Of a stretch of 64,000 nt of DNA, positions 8,501 to 17,857 are shown in pieces; positions within the stretch are counted from its first letter, which is position 1; every line of letters begins with the position of its first letter. The translations under genes were made by a program, and so were the position numbers. Below the pieces are notes generated by a model, which ran no database searches, was not told where the DNA came from, and was given only the letters and a program-made list of their open reading frames with translations. Source of the DNA: Microbacterium sp. C5A9 (GTDB lineage Bacteria; Actinomycetota; Actinomycetes; Actinomycetales; Microbacteriaceae); contig NZ_JABXGD010000005.1 in the NCBI RefSeq assembly GCF_022627955.1, positions 248,001 through 312,000 of the forward strand, written 5' to 3'.

Positions 8501-9574
8501 ATGGTGCGCATGCTCGACGAGGGGCAGCTGACTGCCTGGGCGCGACGACTGGCGGGCGGCGATGGCGGCGCGGGTGAGTGCGCGGGAGCACCCGGGGTCC
8601 CGCGCTGGCTGGCCGCGAACGTGATCAGACTCGACGGACACAGGGGCATGATGCAGCTGTCGAACTTCGGGACGATGAGCGCCGACGATCCCGCGGCGTT
8701 CGAAGCGGCGCTGCTGCGCCGATCGATCGGGTCGACGATGCTCTACAGCACCCTCGAGACGCCGCACACGGTGAGCTACGACCGCGGCGCACCGGGTGGT
8801 GAGGACATCGTGATCGTCGGCATGGCGAACCAGGGCGGGCAGCGTCTGCGCACCGCGACCGGAGTCCAGGCTCTGGCGGTCGGGCGCATGGGCTTCATGT
8901 CGAGCCTGGGGACCTCGGCGGTCGAGCATCGGGGGGTCAGCGAGACGACGGGTGTCGTCGTGCCGGTCTCAGCGCTCCCGGGGCACCGGAAGGTGCTGGC
9001 CAGAGGGGCGGACGTGTTCCCCGACACCCCGCTGACCAGGGCTGCCGGAGTGGCGTTCTCGCGGATGCTCTCGGAGTGGATGCGTGACCCCGACCAGGGC
9101 GTCGGAACGGTCGCGGGTACGGAGTCGACCCTCGTCGCGCTGGTACGCGGGCTCTTCCGGCAGCTTCCCGGCGACGGCGAGATGGATCGGGCGAGCGAGC
9201 TCCGGGCCGAGGCGATGAGGGTCATCGACGCCCGCCATCGAGATGCCGGGTTCCGGATCGAGATGCTGGCTGCGGAGTTGCACATGAGTCGTCGCCAGCT
9301 GTTCCGTCTGTTCGCAGGCACCGACGAGACCCTGGCGGCGAGGCTGCTGCGTCGTCGGCTCGAGACCGCGAGGGACGAGCTGGCGGCGACCCCGATGCAG
9401 GACCTCGCGACGGTCGCGTCGAGGTCGGGATTCCTCGATGCCGCCGCCCTGCGTGCGCAGTTCGCGCGCCACGTCGGCGTGAGCCCGAGCGCGTACCGGC
9501 TGGCGGCAGCATCTCCGCCGCGTCTCGCCGAGGCGATGCTGCTCTCCGACGAGCAGGAGCGCAGCCCGTCCTGA
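8501..9574 (+). CDS. AraC-family transcriptional regulator
   Basis: 357 aa. The last 100 residues hold two helix-turn-helices of the AraC type: a first HTH around IEMLAAELHMSRRQLFRLF and a second around DLATVASRSGFLDAAALRAQF, ending in the common GVSPSAYR. The N-terminal 200 residues resemble the AraC-binding-like domain that senses small molecules. A GGGGGA site precedes the ATG. No catabolic genes are adjacent, so the target and inducer are unknown. It converges on the small gene at 9888-10322. Confidence 0.9.
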   Translation: MVRMLDEGQLTAWARRLAGGDGGAGECAGAPGVPRWLAANVIRLDGHRGMMQLSNFGTMSADDPAAFEAALLRRSIGSTMLYSTLETPHTVSYDRGAPGGEDIVIVGMANQGGQRLRTATGVQALAVGRMGFMSSLGTSAVEHRGVSETTGVVVPVSALPGHRKVLARGADVFPDTPLTRAAGVAFSRMLSEWMRDPDQGVGTVAGTESTLVALVRGLFRQLPGDGEMDRASELRAEAMRVIDARHRDAGFRIEMLAAELHMSRRQLFRLFAGTDETLAARLLRRRLETARDELAATPMQDLATVASRSGFLDAAALRAQFARHVGVSPSAYRLAAASPPRLAEAMLLSDEQERSPS

Positions 9575-9887
9575 CCGGAGCGACCGCGCGAGGGCGTGAC
9601 ACGCTGCGCGGATCGCGCGCCCCGGTGCCACGCGGGCGCGGATCCGGTGCCAGACATGCTCTGGAGTGCCTGCGTGCGCGCGTCCGGTGACAGGACCGAT
9701 CCCGTCCGTTCCGGGCGTCTCGCCCGCTGCATAACCTGGACCTGCCCGTGCCCCCAGACGGGCCATGGCGGGGGAGGAGAGAGGCGCCGCGGCACTCTCG
9801 ATGTTCCCGGTCACGGCTTCCGGACGTGGCGGAGACGCCCGTCCGGAAGCTCGGGGCGGGACCCGTGCCCGTGGCCGGTCGCGGGCG
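9575..9887. other. Gene-free convergent intergenic region
   Basis: 313 nt between two converging genes. I see no supportable coding sequence. It contains one strong compound hairpin (9816-9850) and a CATAAC-like motif near 9730 with no obvious gene behind it. Confidence 0.7.
9816..9850. terminator. Compound hairpin, likely bidirectional terminator
   Basis: An 11-bp perfect inverted repeat (GCTTCCGGACG at 9816-9826, complement at 9840-9850) encloses a second 4-bp stem GGCG/CGCC with a GAGA loop. It lies between converging genes and has no T-run, which is common for actinobacterial terminators. Confidence 0.6.
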
Positions 9888-10322
9888 TCAGGCGCCGAAC
9901 GATGCGGGCAGTGCGCAGTAATCGGCGAAGCGACGGCGGGGATTCGCGGGATCCGAGACGTCGACGATCGCGGAGGCGATCGAGTGCGGAGGCTCATCGC
10001 CCGCGAGCTGCCACAGGATGTAGTTCCAGATCCCTCGGGTGGACTCGCTCAGCAGCGGGGCGGGGCCCGACACGATCAGCACCGACCCCGAGTCCTCGCG
10101 CTGACGGAACGGCGAGACGATCTCGTCGCGGAGCTGCTGTTCTGAGCCGTCGGCGCTGTGTGCGCGCTCGACGTGCTGATCGGCCGAGGTCAACGCCGCC
10201 GCGAGGTCGTCCGCGGCGCGGCGGGAGCGCTCGGCATCGGCTCCCGCGACGACGAGCAGCCGTCGTCCGCGCGGGTAGAGGTGCAGGAATTCCGAGGAGA
10301 TGTCGGTCCAGACGTCGCTCAT
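9888..10322 (-). CDS. Small conserved hypothetical protein
   Basis: 144 aa starting MSDVWTDISSEFLHLYPRG. The pattern of a beta strand (RLLVVAGA), a helix, a central strand (VLIVSGPA) and a C-terminal strand (SAIVDVSD) suggests an alpha/beta fold like that of nucleoside kinase or P-loop relatives, but there is no Walker A motif (only VAGADAERSRR). Cytoplasmic. It lies downstream of aceB on the same strand but is separated from it by a strong hairpin, so it probably has its own promoter. No function can be assigned. Confidence 0.75.
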   Translation of the reverse strand: MSDVWTDISSEFLHLYPRGRRLLVVAGADAERSRRAADDLAAALTSADQHVERAHSADGSEQQLRDEIVSPFRQREDSGSVLIVSGPAPLLSESTRGIWNYILWQLAGDEPPHSIASAIVDVSDPANPRRRFADYCALPASFGA

Positions 10323-10351
10323 CGTCCCAGGCTACGCCCGCCTGACGCGAC

Positions 10352-10389
10352 GACGCCCCTCGGTCCGGATCTCGGCACCGAGGGGCGTC
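10352..10389 (-). terminator. Terminator after aceB
   Basis: A 13-bp perfect inverted repeat (GACGCCCCTCGGT at 10352-10364 and its complement at 10377-10389) with a 12-nt loop, 18 nt beyond the aceB stop codon. Confidence 0.75.
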
Positions 10390-10406
10390 ATCGCGTTCTC
10401 GGGGAC

Positions 10407-12077
<1,671 letters not shown>

Positions 12078-12101
12078 GATCGTGTGTCCTTCACAAGAGG
12101 T

Positions 12102-13424
12102 TCAGTGGAACTGCGCGGCTTCGGTGGAGCCGGCGAGGGCGAGGGTCGCGCTGTCGGGGTTGAGCGCGGTGGAGATGACGTCGAAGTAGCCGGTGCCCGC
12201 CTCGCGCTGGTGCTTGGTGGCGGTGTAGCCGTTCGCCTCGGCGGCGAACTCGGCCTCCTGCAGTTCGACGTACGCGCTCATGGCGCGCTCGGCGTACCCG
12301 CGGGCGAGGTCGAACATCGAGTGGTTCAGGGCATGGAAGCCGGCGAGCGTGATGAACTGGAACTTGTAGCCCAGGTCGGCCAGCTCCTGCTGGAACGTCG
12401 CGATCTCGGCGTCCGACAGGTGGCGCTTCCAGTTGAAGCTCGGTGAGCAGTTGTACGCGAGCAGCTTGCCCGGGAACTGCGCGTGGACGGCGGCGGCGAA
12501 CTCGCGGGCCAGCTCGATGTCGGGCTCACCCGTCTCGACCCACAGCAGATCGGCGTACGGCGCGAAGGCGAGCCCGCGACTGATGACCGATTCGATGCCG
12601 GGGCGGATGCGGTAGAAGCCCTCGGTCGTGCGCTCGCCGGTGGTGAACTGCTGATCGCGCTCGTCGACGTCGCTCGTGAGCAGGTCGGCGGCGAGAGCAT
12701 CCGTCCGGGCGATGATGACGGTCGGCACCCCGGCCACGTCGGCCGCCAGGCGGGCCGCGTTGAGCGTGCGGATGTGCTGCTGCGTCGGCACGAGCACCTT
12801 GCCGCCCAGGTGACCGCACTTCTTCTCGCTCGCGAGCTGGTCCTCCCAGTGGATGGCCGCGGCGCCGGCCTGGATCAGCGACTGCGCGAGCTCGTACGCG
12901 TTGAGCGGCCCGCCGAAGCCGGCCTCGGCATCGGCGACGATCGGGGCCAGCCAGTCCTGGGTGACCTCGCCCTCGGCGTGCTCGAGCTGGTCCTGACGGA
13001 TCAGCGCGTTGTTGATGCGCCGCACGACCGCCGGCACCGAGTTCGCCGGGTAGAGCGACTGGTCGGGGTAGGTCTGACCGGCGAGGTTGCCGTCGGCCGC
13101 GACCTGCCAGCCCGAGAGGTAGATCGCCTTGAGACCGGCGCGCACCTGCTGCACGGCCTGGCCGCCGGTGTAGGCGCCGAGCGCCCGCACGTAGTCCTCG
13201 GTGTGCAGGAGGTTCCACAGGTTCTCGGCCCCGCGGTGCGCGAGGGTGGAGTCCTCGCGGACCGATCCGCGGATGCGGATGACGTCTTCGGCCGAGTACG
13301 TGCGCTCGACGCCGTCCCACCGAGGATCCGTCTCCCAGATCTCCCGGAGCTCGGCGGCCGTCTGAACCTGGTCGCCGGCGCGCAGACCGGCGGGGCGGGG
13401 TGTGTGGTTCTGAGCGTTCGTCAT
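12102..13424 (-). CDS. aceA: Isocitrate lyase
   Basis: 440 aa from the ATG at 13422-13424, chosen because GGAGGAG lies 5-6 nt upstream and the protein then begins like other isocitrate lyases. It cleaves isocitrate to glyoxylate and succinate. The catalytic motif KKCGH is at 201-205 (C203 is the base), with the metal-binding DAEAGFGG region at 165-172 and IHWEDQ at 191-196. It is the first gene of the aceAB operon and divergent from ramB, the known regulator of acetate metabolism in corynebacteria and mycobacteria. Confidence 0.97.
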   Translation of the reverse strand: MTNAQNHTPRPAGLRAGDQVQTAAELREIWETDPRWDGVERTYSAEDVIRIRGSVREDSTLAHRGAENLWNLLHTEDYVRALGAYTGGQAVQQVRAGLKAIYLSGWQVAADGNLAGQTYPDQSLYPANSVPAVVRRINNALIRQDQLEHAEGEVTQDWLAPIVADAEAGFGGPLNAYELAQSLIQAGAAAIHWEDQLASEKKCGHLGGKVLVPTQQHIRTLNAARLAADVAGVPTVIIARTDALAADLLTSDVDERDQQFTTGERTTEGFYRIRPGIESVISRGLAFAPYADLLWVETGEPDIELAREFAAAVHAQFPGKLLAYNCSPSFNWKRHLSDAEIATFQQELADLGYKFQFITLAGFHALNHSMFDLARGYAERAMSAYVELQEAEFAAEANGYTATKHQREAGTGYFDVISTALNPDSATLALAGSTEAAQFH

Positions 13425-13532
13425 GGTGTCTCCTCCGTTGGATGCCCGGACCGTGAAGCCGGGTGGCGTGTTTCCACTGTGGGTGAAGAAGCGGGGCTCG
13501 ACCGACCGATCCGGGTGTGAAGATCGCCGGAA

Positions 13533-13553
13533 ATTCTGTTTCTGTGACAGAAT
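13533..13553 (+). promoter_or_regulatory. Palindromic operator overlapping the ramB -10 box
   Basis: ATTCTG (13533-13538) and CAGAAT (13548-13553) are perfect 6-bp arms around a 9-nt centre. The right arm is also a good -10 hexamer (CAGAAT) ending 7 nt before the ATG, so occupancy would block ramB transcription. The site also lies in the aceA-ramB intergenic region and could serve both directions. Confidence 0.6.
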
Positions 13554-13560
13554 CGGCGGC

Positions 13561-15012
13561 ATGAGCACCTCCGTGGTCGAAGAAGACGCCGACGCCCTCA
13601 CGATCGGACGTCGCATCCGTCAGCTGCGCACGGCGCGCGGGATGACCTTGGACGACCTCGCCGCTGCCGTCGATCGGGCCCCGAGCCAGATGTCGATGAT
13701 CGAGACCGGCAAGCGCGAGCCGAAGCTCACGCAGCTGCAGGCGATCGCCCGGGCGCTCGGCGTCACGATCGATGCGCTGCTCGAGGGAGAGCCGCTCGAT
13801 GAGCGCAGCGCGATCGAGATCGCCCTCGAACGGGCCATGAAGGGGCAGACGTTCCAGGCACTGGGGATCGAGCCCTTCCGCATCGCCAAGAGCGTGCCGA
13901 CGGATGCTCTCAAGGCGCTGCTCGCGCTGCACGGCGAGATCGATCGGCTCAAGGATGAACGGGCGGCCACACCGGAGGAGGCCAGACGAGCGAACGTCGA
14001 GCTGCGCCACCTGATGCGCCGGCAGGACAACCACTTCGCCGACCTCGAGGCGAAGGCCGCCGAGATCCTCGCGGCGGTCGGGCATCCGGGTGGTCCGCTC
14101 ACCCAGCGGACCGCGTCGGAGATCGCCGCCTACCTGGGGTTCACCCTGCACTACGCGCCCGATCTGCCGCAGACCACCCGCAGCGTGGCCGACCTCGCCA
14201 ACGGTCGGCTGTACCTGTCGAGCAGCGTCCCCGCCAAGGGCGATGCGCGGACGGCCGTGCTGCAGGCGCTGTCGAGCCGCATCCTGGGGCATTCCGAGCC
14301 GCGCAGCTATGCCGAGTTCCTGCGCCAGCGCGTCGAGACCAACTACCTCACCGGGGCGCTGCTGATCCCGGAGTCGCACGTGGTTCCGGCGCTGAAGGAT
14401 GCCAAGGCGCGCAGAGCCATCTCGATCGAGGACCTGCGCGACGCCTACTCGGTCTCGTACGAGACGGCCGCGCACCGGTTCACGAATCTCGCCACGCGCC
14501 ATCTCGACATCCCCGTGCACTTCCTCAAGGTGCACGAGTCGGGCACGATCACGAAGGCGTACGAGAACGACGACGTGAACTTCCCGACTGACCGCCTCGG
14601 TGCGATCGAGGGGCAGATGTGCTGCCGCCGGTGGACCTCGCGCGTCGTGTTCGACGAAGACGACCGCTTCAACCCCTACTACCAGTACACCGACACGGGC
14701 AACGGCACGTACTGGTGCACGGCCCGCGTCGAGGCGTCGAGCGAAGGACTGCACTCGGTGAGCGTGGGCGTGCGCTTCGACGACACGAAGTGGTTCGTCG
14801 GGCGCGACACGACGCACCGAGGGGTGTCGAAGCACTCTGTCGAGGTGTGCTGCCGTCGCGCACCCGCCGAGCTCGAGGGGCGGTGGCGCGAGAACTCCTG
14901 GCCGAACGTGAAGACGCCGCGCACCCTGCTGGCCACGCTGCCGACGGGCGCGTTCCCCGGGGTCGACACCACGGACGTGTACGAGTTCCTCGAGGCGCAC
15001 GCGCCTCGCTGA
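13561..15012 (+). CDS. ramB: RamB-type acetate-metabolism regulator (XRE HTH + IrrE-like domain)
   Basis: 483 aa. Residues 14-70 form an XRE helix-turn-helix ([19 protein letters not shown] through QAIARALGV). The centre (about 170-320) resembles the ImmA/IrrE-like domain of this family but lacks a HExxH protease motif. The C-terminal 130 residues contain conserved cysteines in [14 protein letters not shown] and VEVCCRR, which may bind metal or sense redox. In Corynebacterium and Mycobacterium RamB controls aceA and aceB; divergence from aceA here supports the same role. The start ATG directly follows an operator/-10 box, implying a leaderless, autoregulated transcript. Confidence 0.92.
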   Translation: MSTSVVEEDADALTIGRRIRQLRTARGMTLDDLAAAVDRAPSQMSMIETGKREPKLTQLQAIARALGVTIDALLEGEPLDERSAIEIALERAMKGQTFQALGIEPFRIAKSVPTDALKALLALHGEIDRLKDERAATPEEARRANVELRHLMRRQDNHFADLEAKAAEILAAVGHPGGPLTQRTASEIAAYLGFTLHYAPDLPQTTRSVADLANGRLYLSSSVPAKGDARTAVLQALSSRILGHSEPRSYAEFLRQRVETNYLTGALLIPESHVVPALKDAKARRAISIEDLRDAYSVSYETAAHRFTNLATRHLDIPVHFLKVHESGTITKAYENDDVNFPTDRLGAIEGQMCCRRWTSRVVFDEDDRFNPYYQYTDTGNGTYWCTARVEASSEGLHSVSVGVRFDDTKWFVGRDTTHRGVSKHSVEVCCRRAPAELEGRWRENSWPNVKTPRTLLATLPTGAFPGVDTTDVYEFLEAHAPR

Positions 15013-15043
15013 GGCCGGGTGCGCCTGGCTGCGGTCGGGTCGT

Positions 15044-15601
15044 CTAGGCCTCGATGCCGCGCAGGACGATCTCGAGCCCGCGATCGAACGCCTCGTCGAC
15101 GTCGCCGCCCTGACGGAATCCGCCGTTCTGCTCCATCATGCAGAAGCCGTACGCCCATGCCGTCAGGGTGCGAGCGACCGGTAGCGGGTCAGCTGACGTC
15201 AGTGCGCTCACGGCGCCCAGCAGCGTCGTCATCAGCGGCGCGAGCGTCTCCGGCGAGGGCGTCGCCTCGGGGGTCGGCGCGTTGAACAGCAGTGTGGTGA
15301 CGCGGGGCGATCGAGTCGCGAAGTCACGCAGAGCGCGGGCCACGCCGGCGAGCACCTCGCGGGCGTCGGTCGCGTCGTCGACGACCGCGTCGATCCGGGT
15401 CCCCAACTCCGCCGCCGCGTCGTCGGCCGCCAGCCGCAGCAGGTCGTGACGGTTCGCCGCGCGCTTGTAGAGGCTGGGCGCTCGCACGCCGACGGCCGCC
15501 GCCACCGCGCTCATGGTGACGGCATCCACTCCGTCGCGCTCGGCGATCGTGCGGACGGCGGCGACGAGCGCGGGGGTGCTCACTCTCTGCGGTGCAGGCA
15601 T
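15044..15601 (-). CDS. TetR-family repressor (WHG-domain type)
   Basis: 185 aa. The N-terminal HTH (about residues 10-55) includes TMSAVAAAVGVRAPSLYKR as the DNA-recognition region; the C-terminal domain resembles the TetR_C_33/WHG class. Its promoter (TTGATG-17-TATGCT) is face to face with that of the adjacent hydrolase, and two near-identical 17-19-bp palindromes lie exactly across these promoters, so it almost certainly represses both itself and the neighbour. The ATG is 6 nt from the -10 box, implying a leaderless mRNA. The inducer is unknown, presumably a substrate or analogue of the hydrolase. Confidence 0.92.
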   Translation of the reverse strand: MPAPQRVSTPALVAAVRTIAERDGVDAVTMSAVAAAVGVRAPSLYKRAANRHDLLRLAADDAAAELGTRIDAVVDDATDAREVLAGVARALRDFATRSPRVTTLLFNAPTPEATPSPETLAPLMTTLLGAVSALTSADPLPVARTLTAWAYGFCMMEQNGGFRQGGDVDEAFDRGLEIVLRGIEA

Positions 15602-15607
15602 GCTCTC

Positions 15608-15636
15608 AGCATATGGCTATTGACTGTAGCCATCAA
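15608..15636 (-). promoter_or_regulatory. tetR promoter
   Basis: On the minus strand, TTGATG (15636-15631), a 17-nt spacer and TATGCT (15613-15608); the -10 box ends 6 nt before the ATG at 15601. Confidence 0.7.
15614..15632. promoter_or_regulatory. TetR operator 1
   Basis: TGGCTA-TTGACTG-TAGCCA, perfect 6-bp arms. It fills the spacer of the tetR promoter and carries the -35 box of the hydrolase promoter in its centre. Confidence 0.75.
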
Positions 15637-15649
15637 GGCTATGTACTGT
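15620..15649 (+). promoter_or_regulatory. Promoter of the MBL hydrolase gene
   Basis: TTGACT (15620-15625), 18-nt spacer, TACTGT (15644-15649), ending 7 nt before the ATG at 15657. The -35 and -10 boxes sit in the centres of operators 1 and 2. Confidence 0.7.
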
Positions 15650-15653
15650 AGCC
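15637..15653. promoter_or_regulatory. TetR operator 2
   Basis: GGCTA-TGTACTG-TAGCC, the same arms as operator 1 and displaced by 22 bp (about two helical turns), so two TetR dimers would bind on the same DNA face. Confidence 0.75.
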
Positions 15654-15656
15654 AAC

Positions 15657-16370
15657 ATGACCGCACACCTCCTCCGCATCGGCGACGACATCATCGCCAT
15701 CCACGCGATCGTGACCGACGAGGGCGTGACGCTCATCGACGCCGGCCTGTCGGGCGACCTCGGCATCCTCACCGCGGCGCTCGCCGGAGTGGGCCGCTCG
15801 CCCGCCGACATCCGCGGAGTCGTGCTGACGCACGGCGACACCGATCACATCGGCATCGCCGAGGCGCTTCGCGCGCGGCACGGCGTGCCGGTGTACATCC
15901 TGCAGGCCGACGCCGATCTCGCGACCGGGGCGATGCCGGCGCGCGGTGTGAAGGCCGATGCCTGGCGGATCGGGCCGACGCTGCGGTTCCTCTGGACCGG
16001 GCTGCGCCGCGGGGCGCTGCGCTCGCCGCGTCCGTCGGCCGTCGTCGCGATGGCCGACGGCGACGTGCTCGATCTGCCCGGCAGGCCGGAGATCATCGCG
16101 ATCCCCGGTCACACGCGCGGCTCGGCCGCCATCCGCGTCAGCGCCGTCGGTGCGCTCTTCCTCGGGGACGCGATCACCACCAGGCACGTGCTCACGGGCG
16201 CGGAGGGTGCACGACTCGCGCCGTTCAGCGATGACGCCCCGCGAACGAGGGTCAGTCTGGAGAAGCTGCGGGGGCTGCCCGAGGCCAGGATCTTCCCCGG
16301 GCACGGACCCGAGTTCGCGGGGACTGCGGCCGATCTGCTGGATGCCCTGGATCTGCGGCGCATCGACTGA
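15657..16370 (+). CDS. MBL-fold metallo-hydrolase
   Basis: 237 aa beta-lactamase-fold hydrolase. The metal motif is present as HGDTDH (about residues 59-64): the second position of the usual HxHxDH is Asp, a variant seen in some subfamilies. Further ligands are likely the His of IPGHTRGS (about 149), the Asp of FLGDAIT (about 168) and the His of PGHGPE near 220. It has no signal peptide and is probably cytoplasmic. Members hydrolyse lactones, thioesters or esters. It is divergently transcribed with, and evidently repressed by, the TetR protein, pointing to a detoxification or catabolic role with an unknown substrate. Confidence 0.92.
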   Translation: MTAHLLRIGDDIIAIHAIVTDEGVTLIDAGLSGDLGILTAALAGVGRSPADIRGVVLTHGDTDHIGIAEALRARHGVPVYILQADADLATGAMPARGVKADAWRIGPTLRFLWTGLRRGALRSPRPSAVVAMADGDVLDLPGRPEIIAIPGHTRGSAAIRVSAVGALFLGDAITTRHVLTGAEGARLAPFSDDAPRTRVSLEKLRGLPEARIFPGHGPEFAGTAADLLDALDLRRID

Positions 16371-16376
16371 GCGCGA

Positions 16377-17045
16377 TCAGGCGGCGTTCCAGCGCAGGCG
16401 AGGGGCGTCCTCGTCCTCGAACTCGCGGAGGACGGATGACGCGTCAGTCACGGGGAAGAGTGTGATCAGCAGGGGCGGCCCGACCGGTGAGGGGGCGACC
16501 TCGTAGGCCAGGGCCGCCGGTCCCTCCTGCGCACTGAGTGCGACGCGGGTGCGCCGGTCGTGCACGATCCCGGTGGCGGAGGTCGCTGGCGCGGCGAGGA
16601 GGCCGGCGGCGGCTGCGGTGGCCCGCGCGAGCAGCGTCGTCGCGCCCGACCAGGGGACGAATGCATCCGACGCGAGTCCGCACGCGTGTGCGAGATCTGT
16701 GCCGATCCATCGTTCGCGCTTCAGCCCGTACGGCGTCTCGGCGAGTGACAGGAGGTAGCCGTAGCAGTGCAGGAGGCCGGCGTTGCCGTGCGGCCATGAC
16801 CCGTCGGCGCCGGCGCGGCGGTGCAGTTCGTCGAAGAGCGCCCGCGAGATCACCGGTGTGCCGATGTTCTCGTCGATCACGGTCGATCGCCCCCAGACGC
16901 CGAAGCGCGCGTGCGCACGGTCGTCGTCGATCGCCGTGGTCAGCCAGGGGAGGCTCTCGACGGCGGCGCGGGCCGCCTCGGCCGAGTCGGCCTCGGCTCG
17001 AGTCGCGGAGGTCGTGAGGTCGTCGAGTTCGGACACGGCGCTCAC
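16377..17045 (-). CDS. Conserved hypothetical protein, 222 aa
   Basis: Starts with GTG. The N-terminal 30 residues are Ala/Glu-rich and probably helical; a central block (about 60-125) contains GTPVISRALFDELHRR, HGNAGLLHCYGYLLSL and LAHACGLASDAFVPW, which look like conserved folded segments with aromatic and Cys/His residues. There is no signal peptide or membrane segment and I do not recognise the family. It is divergent from the HAD/phn operon, with a PHO-box-like repeat in the shared upstream region, so it might be phosphate-responsive; its stop lies 7 nt from that of the MBL gene (convergent). Confidence 0.75.
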   Translation of the reverse strand: MSAVSELDDLTTSATRAEADSAEAARAAVESLPWLTTAIDDDRAHARFGVWGRSTVIDENIGTPVISRALFDELHRRAGADGSWPHGNAGLLHCYGYLLSLAETPYGLKRERWIGTDLAHACGLASDAFVPWSGATTLLARATAAAAGLLAAPATSATGIVHDRRTRVALSAQEGPAALAYEVAPSPVGPPLLITLFPVTDASSVLREFEDEDAPRLRWNAA

Positions 17046-17070
17046 GATACAAGACGCGCGTGGACGGATT

Positions 17071-17092
17071 GTTCACACGGCGTTCACACGAT
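17071..17092 (+). promoter_or_regulatory. PHO-box-like tandem repeat (PhoP site)
   Basis: Two directly adjacent 11-nt units, GTTCACACGGC (17071-17081) and GTTCACACGAT (17082-17092). This matches the architecture of actinobacterial PhoP sites (11-nt direct repeats beginning GTTCA). It overlaps the -35 region of a promoter reading into the HAD-phn operon. Confidence 0.7.
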
Positions 17093-17112
17093 CGGGACTT
17101 TCTGTCCACAAT
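17083..17112 (+). promoter_or_regulatory. Promoter of the HAD-phn operon
   Basis: TTCACA (17083-17088), 18-nt spacer, CACAAT (17107-17112). The -35 lies within the second PHO-box unit, the usual position for activation by PhoP. Confidence 0.5.
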
Positions 17113-17171
17113 CGAACAGCATGCTGGACGAAGCGTCCGCATGCACAGAGAGCGGACGCGGAAAGAACACC

Positions 17172-17816
17172 GTGAACTCCCTTCTCCTCTTCGACTTCGA
17201 CGGCACGATCGCGCTCGGCGACGGTCCGGTCCTCGCGTACGCCTCGCAGGTGGGCGCCGCCCTCGGTGACCGAGACGGCTTCGTCGACGCCCTCCGCGAG
17301 GTGCTGTCCTCCGCCGACGGCGAAGTGCTCGACGGCTACGACGCCGTGCGACGCGCGGCGGTCGCGAGGGGAGCGGACTCCCGGCTCCTCAGCCGCGCGT
17401 ACCTCGCCAGCCGCACGCAGCTCGCGACGGCGGACGCCCCCGTCGACGCTCCGGACGGTCTCGCGGACTTCCTCCGCGCGGCCGCACCGCTCGCCGAGCT
17501 CGTGCTCGTCACCAATGCCCCGGCGATCCGCATCGACGAGGCGCTCGACGCGCTCGGTCTGGCGGGACTCTTCACTCGCATCGTCACGAGTGCGGGCAAG
17601 CCCGCCGGTCTCGATGCCTTCCTCGCCGCTCTGCCTGCCGACACCCGCGTGCTGAGCATCGGCGACATCTGGCACAACGACCTCGCTCCCGCCCACGCCC
17701 GGGGGCACGCGACGGCGCTGATCGGAGGATTCCCCGACCCTGCCGCGACCCCCACCTACCGCGCTGCCGACTTCGCGACGCTGATCCCTCAGCTCGACGC
17801 GTGGCTGCGCCCCTGA
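17172..17816 (+). CDS. HAD-superfamily hydrolase, first gene of the phn operon
   Basis: 214 aa from the GTG at 17172, which has GGAAAG 7 nt upstream and places the motif-I aspartates near the N-terminus as usual; an in-frame ATG at 17121 would add 17 residues and would be leaderless. Motif I is FDFDGT (residues 7-12), motif II is LVTNA, the motif III lysine lies in SAGKPAG and motif IV is GDIWHNDLAPA. Such enzymes hydrolyse phosphate esters or, in PhnX, C-P bonds. It is followed 41 nt later by phnD, so it may release phosphate from the imported compound. Likely activated by PhoP under phosphate limitation. Confidence 0.88.
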   Translation: MNSLLLFDFDGTIALGDGPVLAYASQVGAALGDRDGFVDALREVLSSADGEVLDGYDAVRRAAVARGADSRLLSRAYLASRTQLATADAPVDAPDGLADFLRAAAPLAELVLVTNAPAIRIDEALDALGLAGLFTRIVTSAGKPAGLDAFLAALPADTRVLSIGDIWHNDLAPAHARGHATALIGGFPDPAATPTYRAADFATLIPQLDAWLRP

Positions 17817-17857
17817 ACCCACCTCCCGCCCCTCCTCACCTCCCCACCCATCGAAGG

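Noticed and set aside
9765-10145. Possible small plus-strand gene opposite the 144-aa hypothetical
   Set aside because: No ribosome-binding site, low-complexity product, and overlap with a more plausible minus-strand gene.
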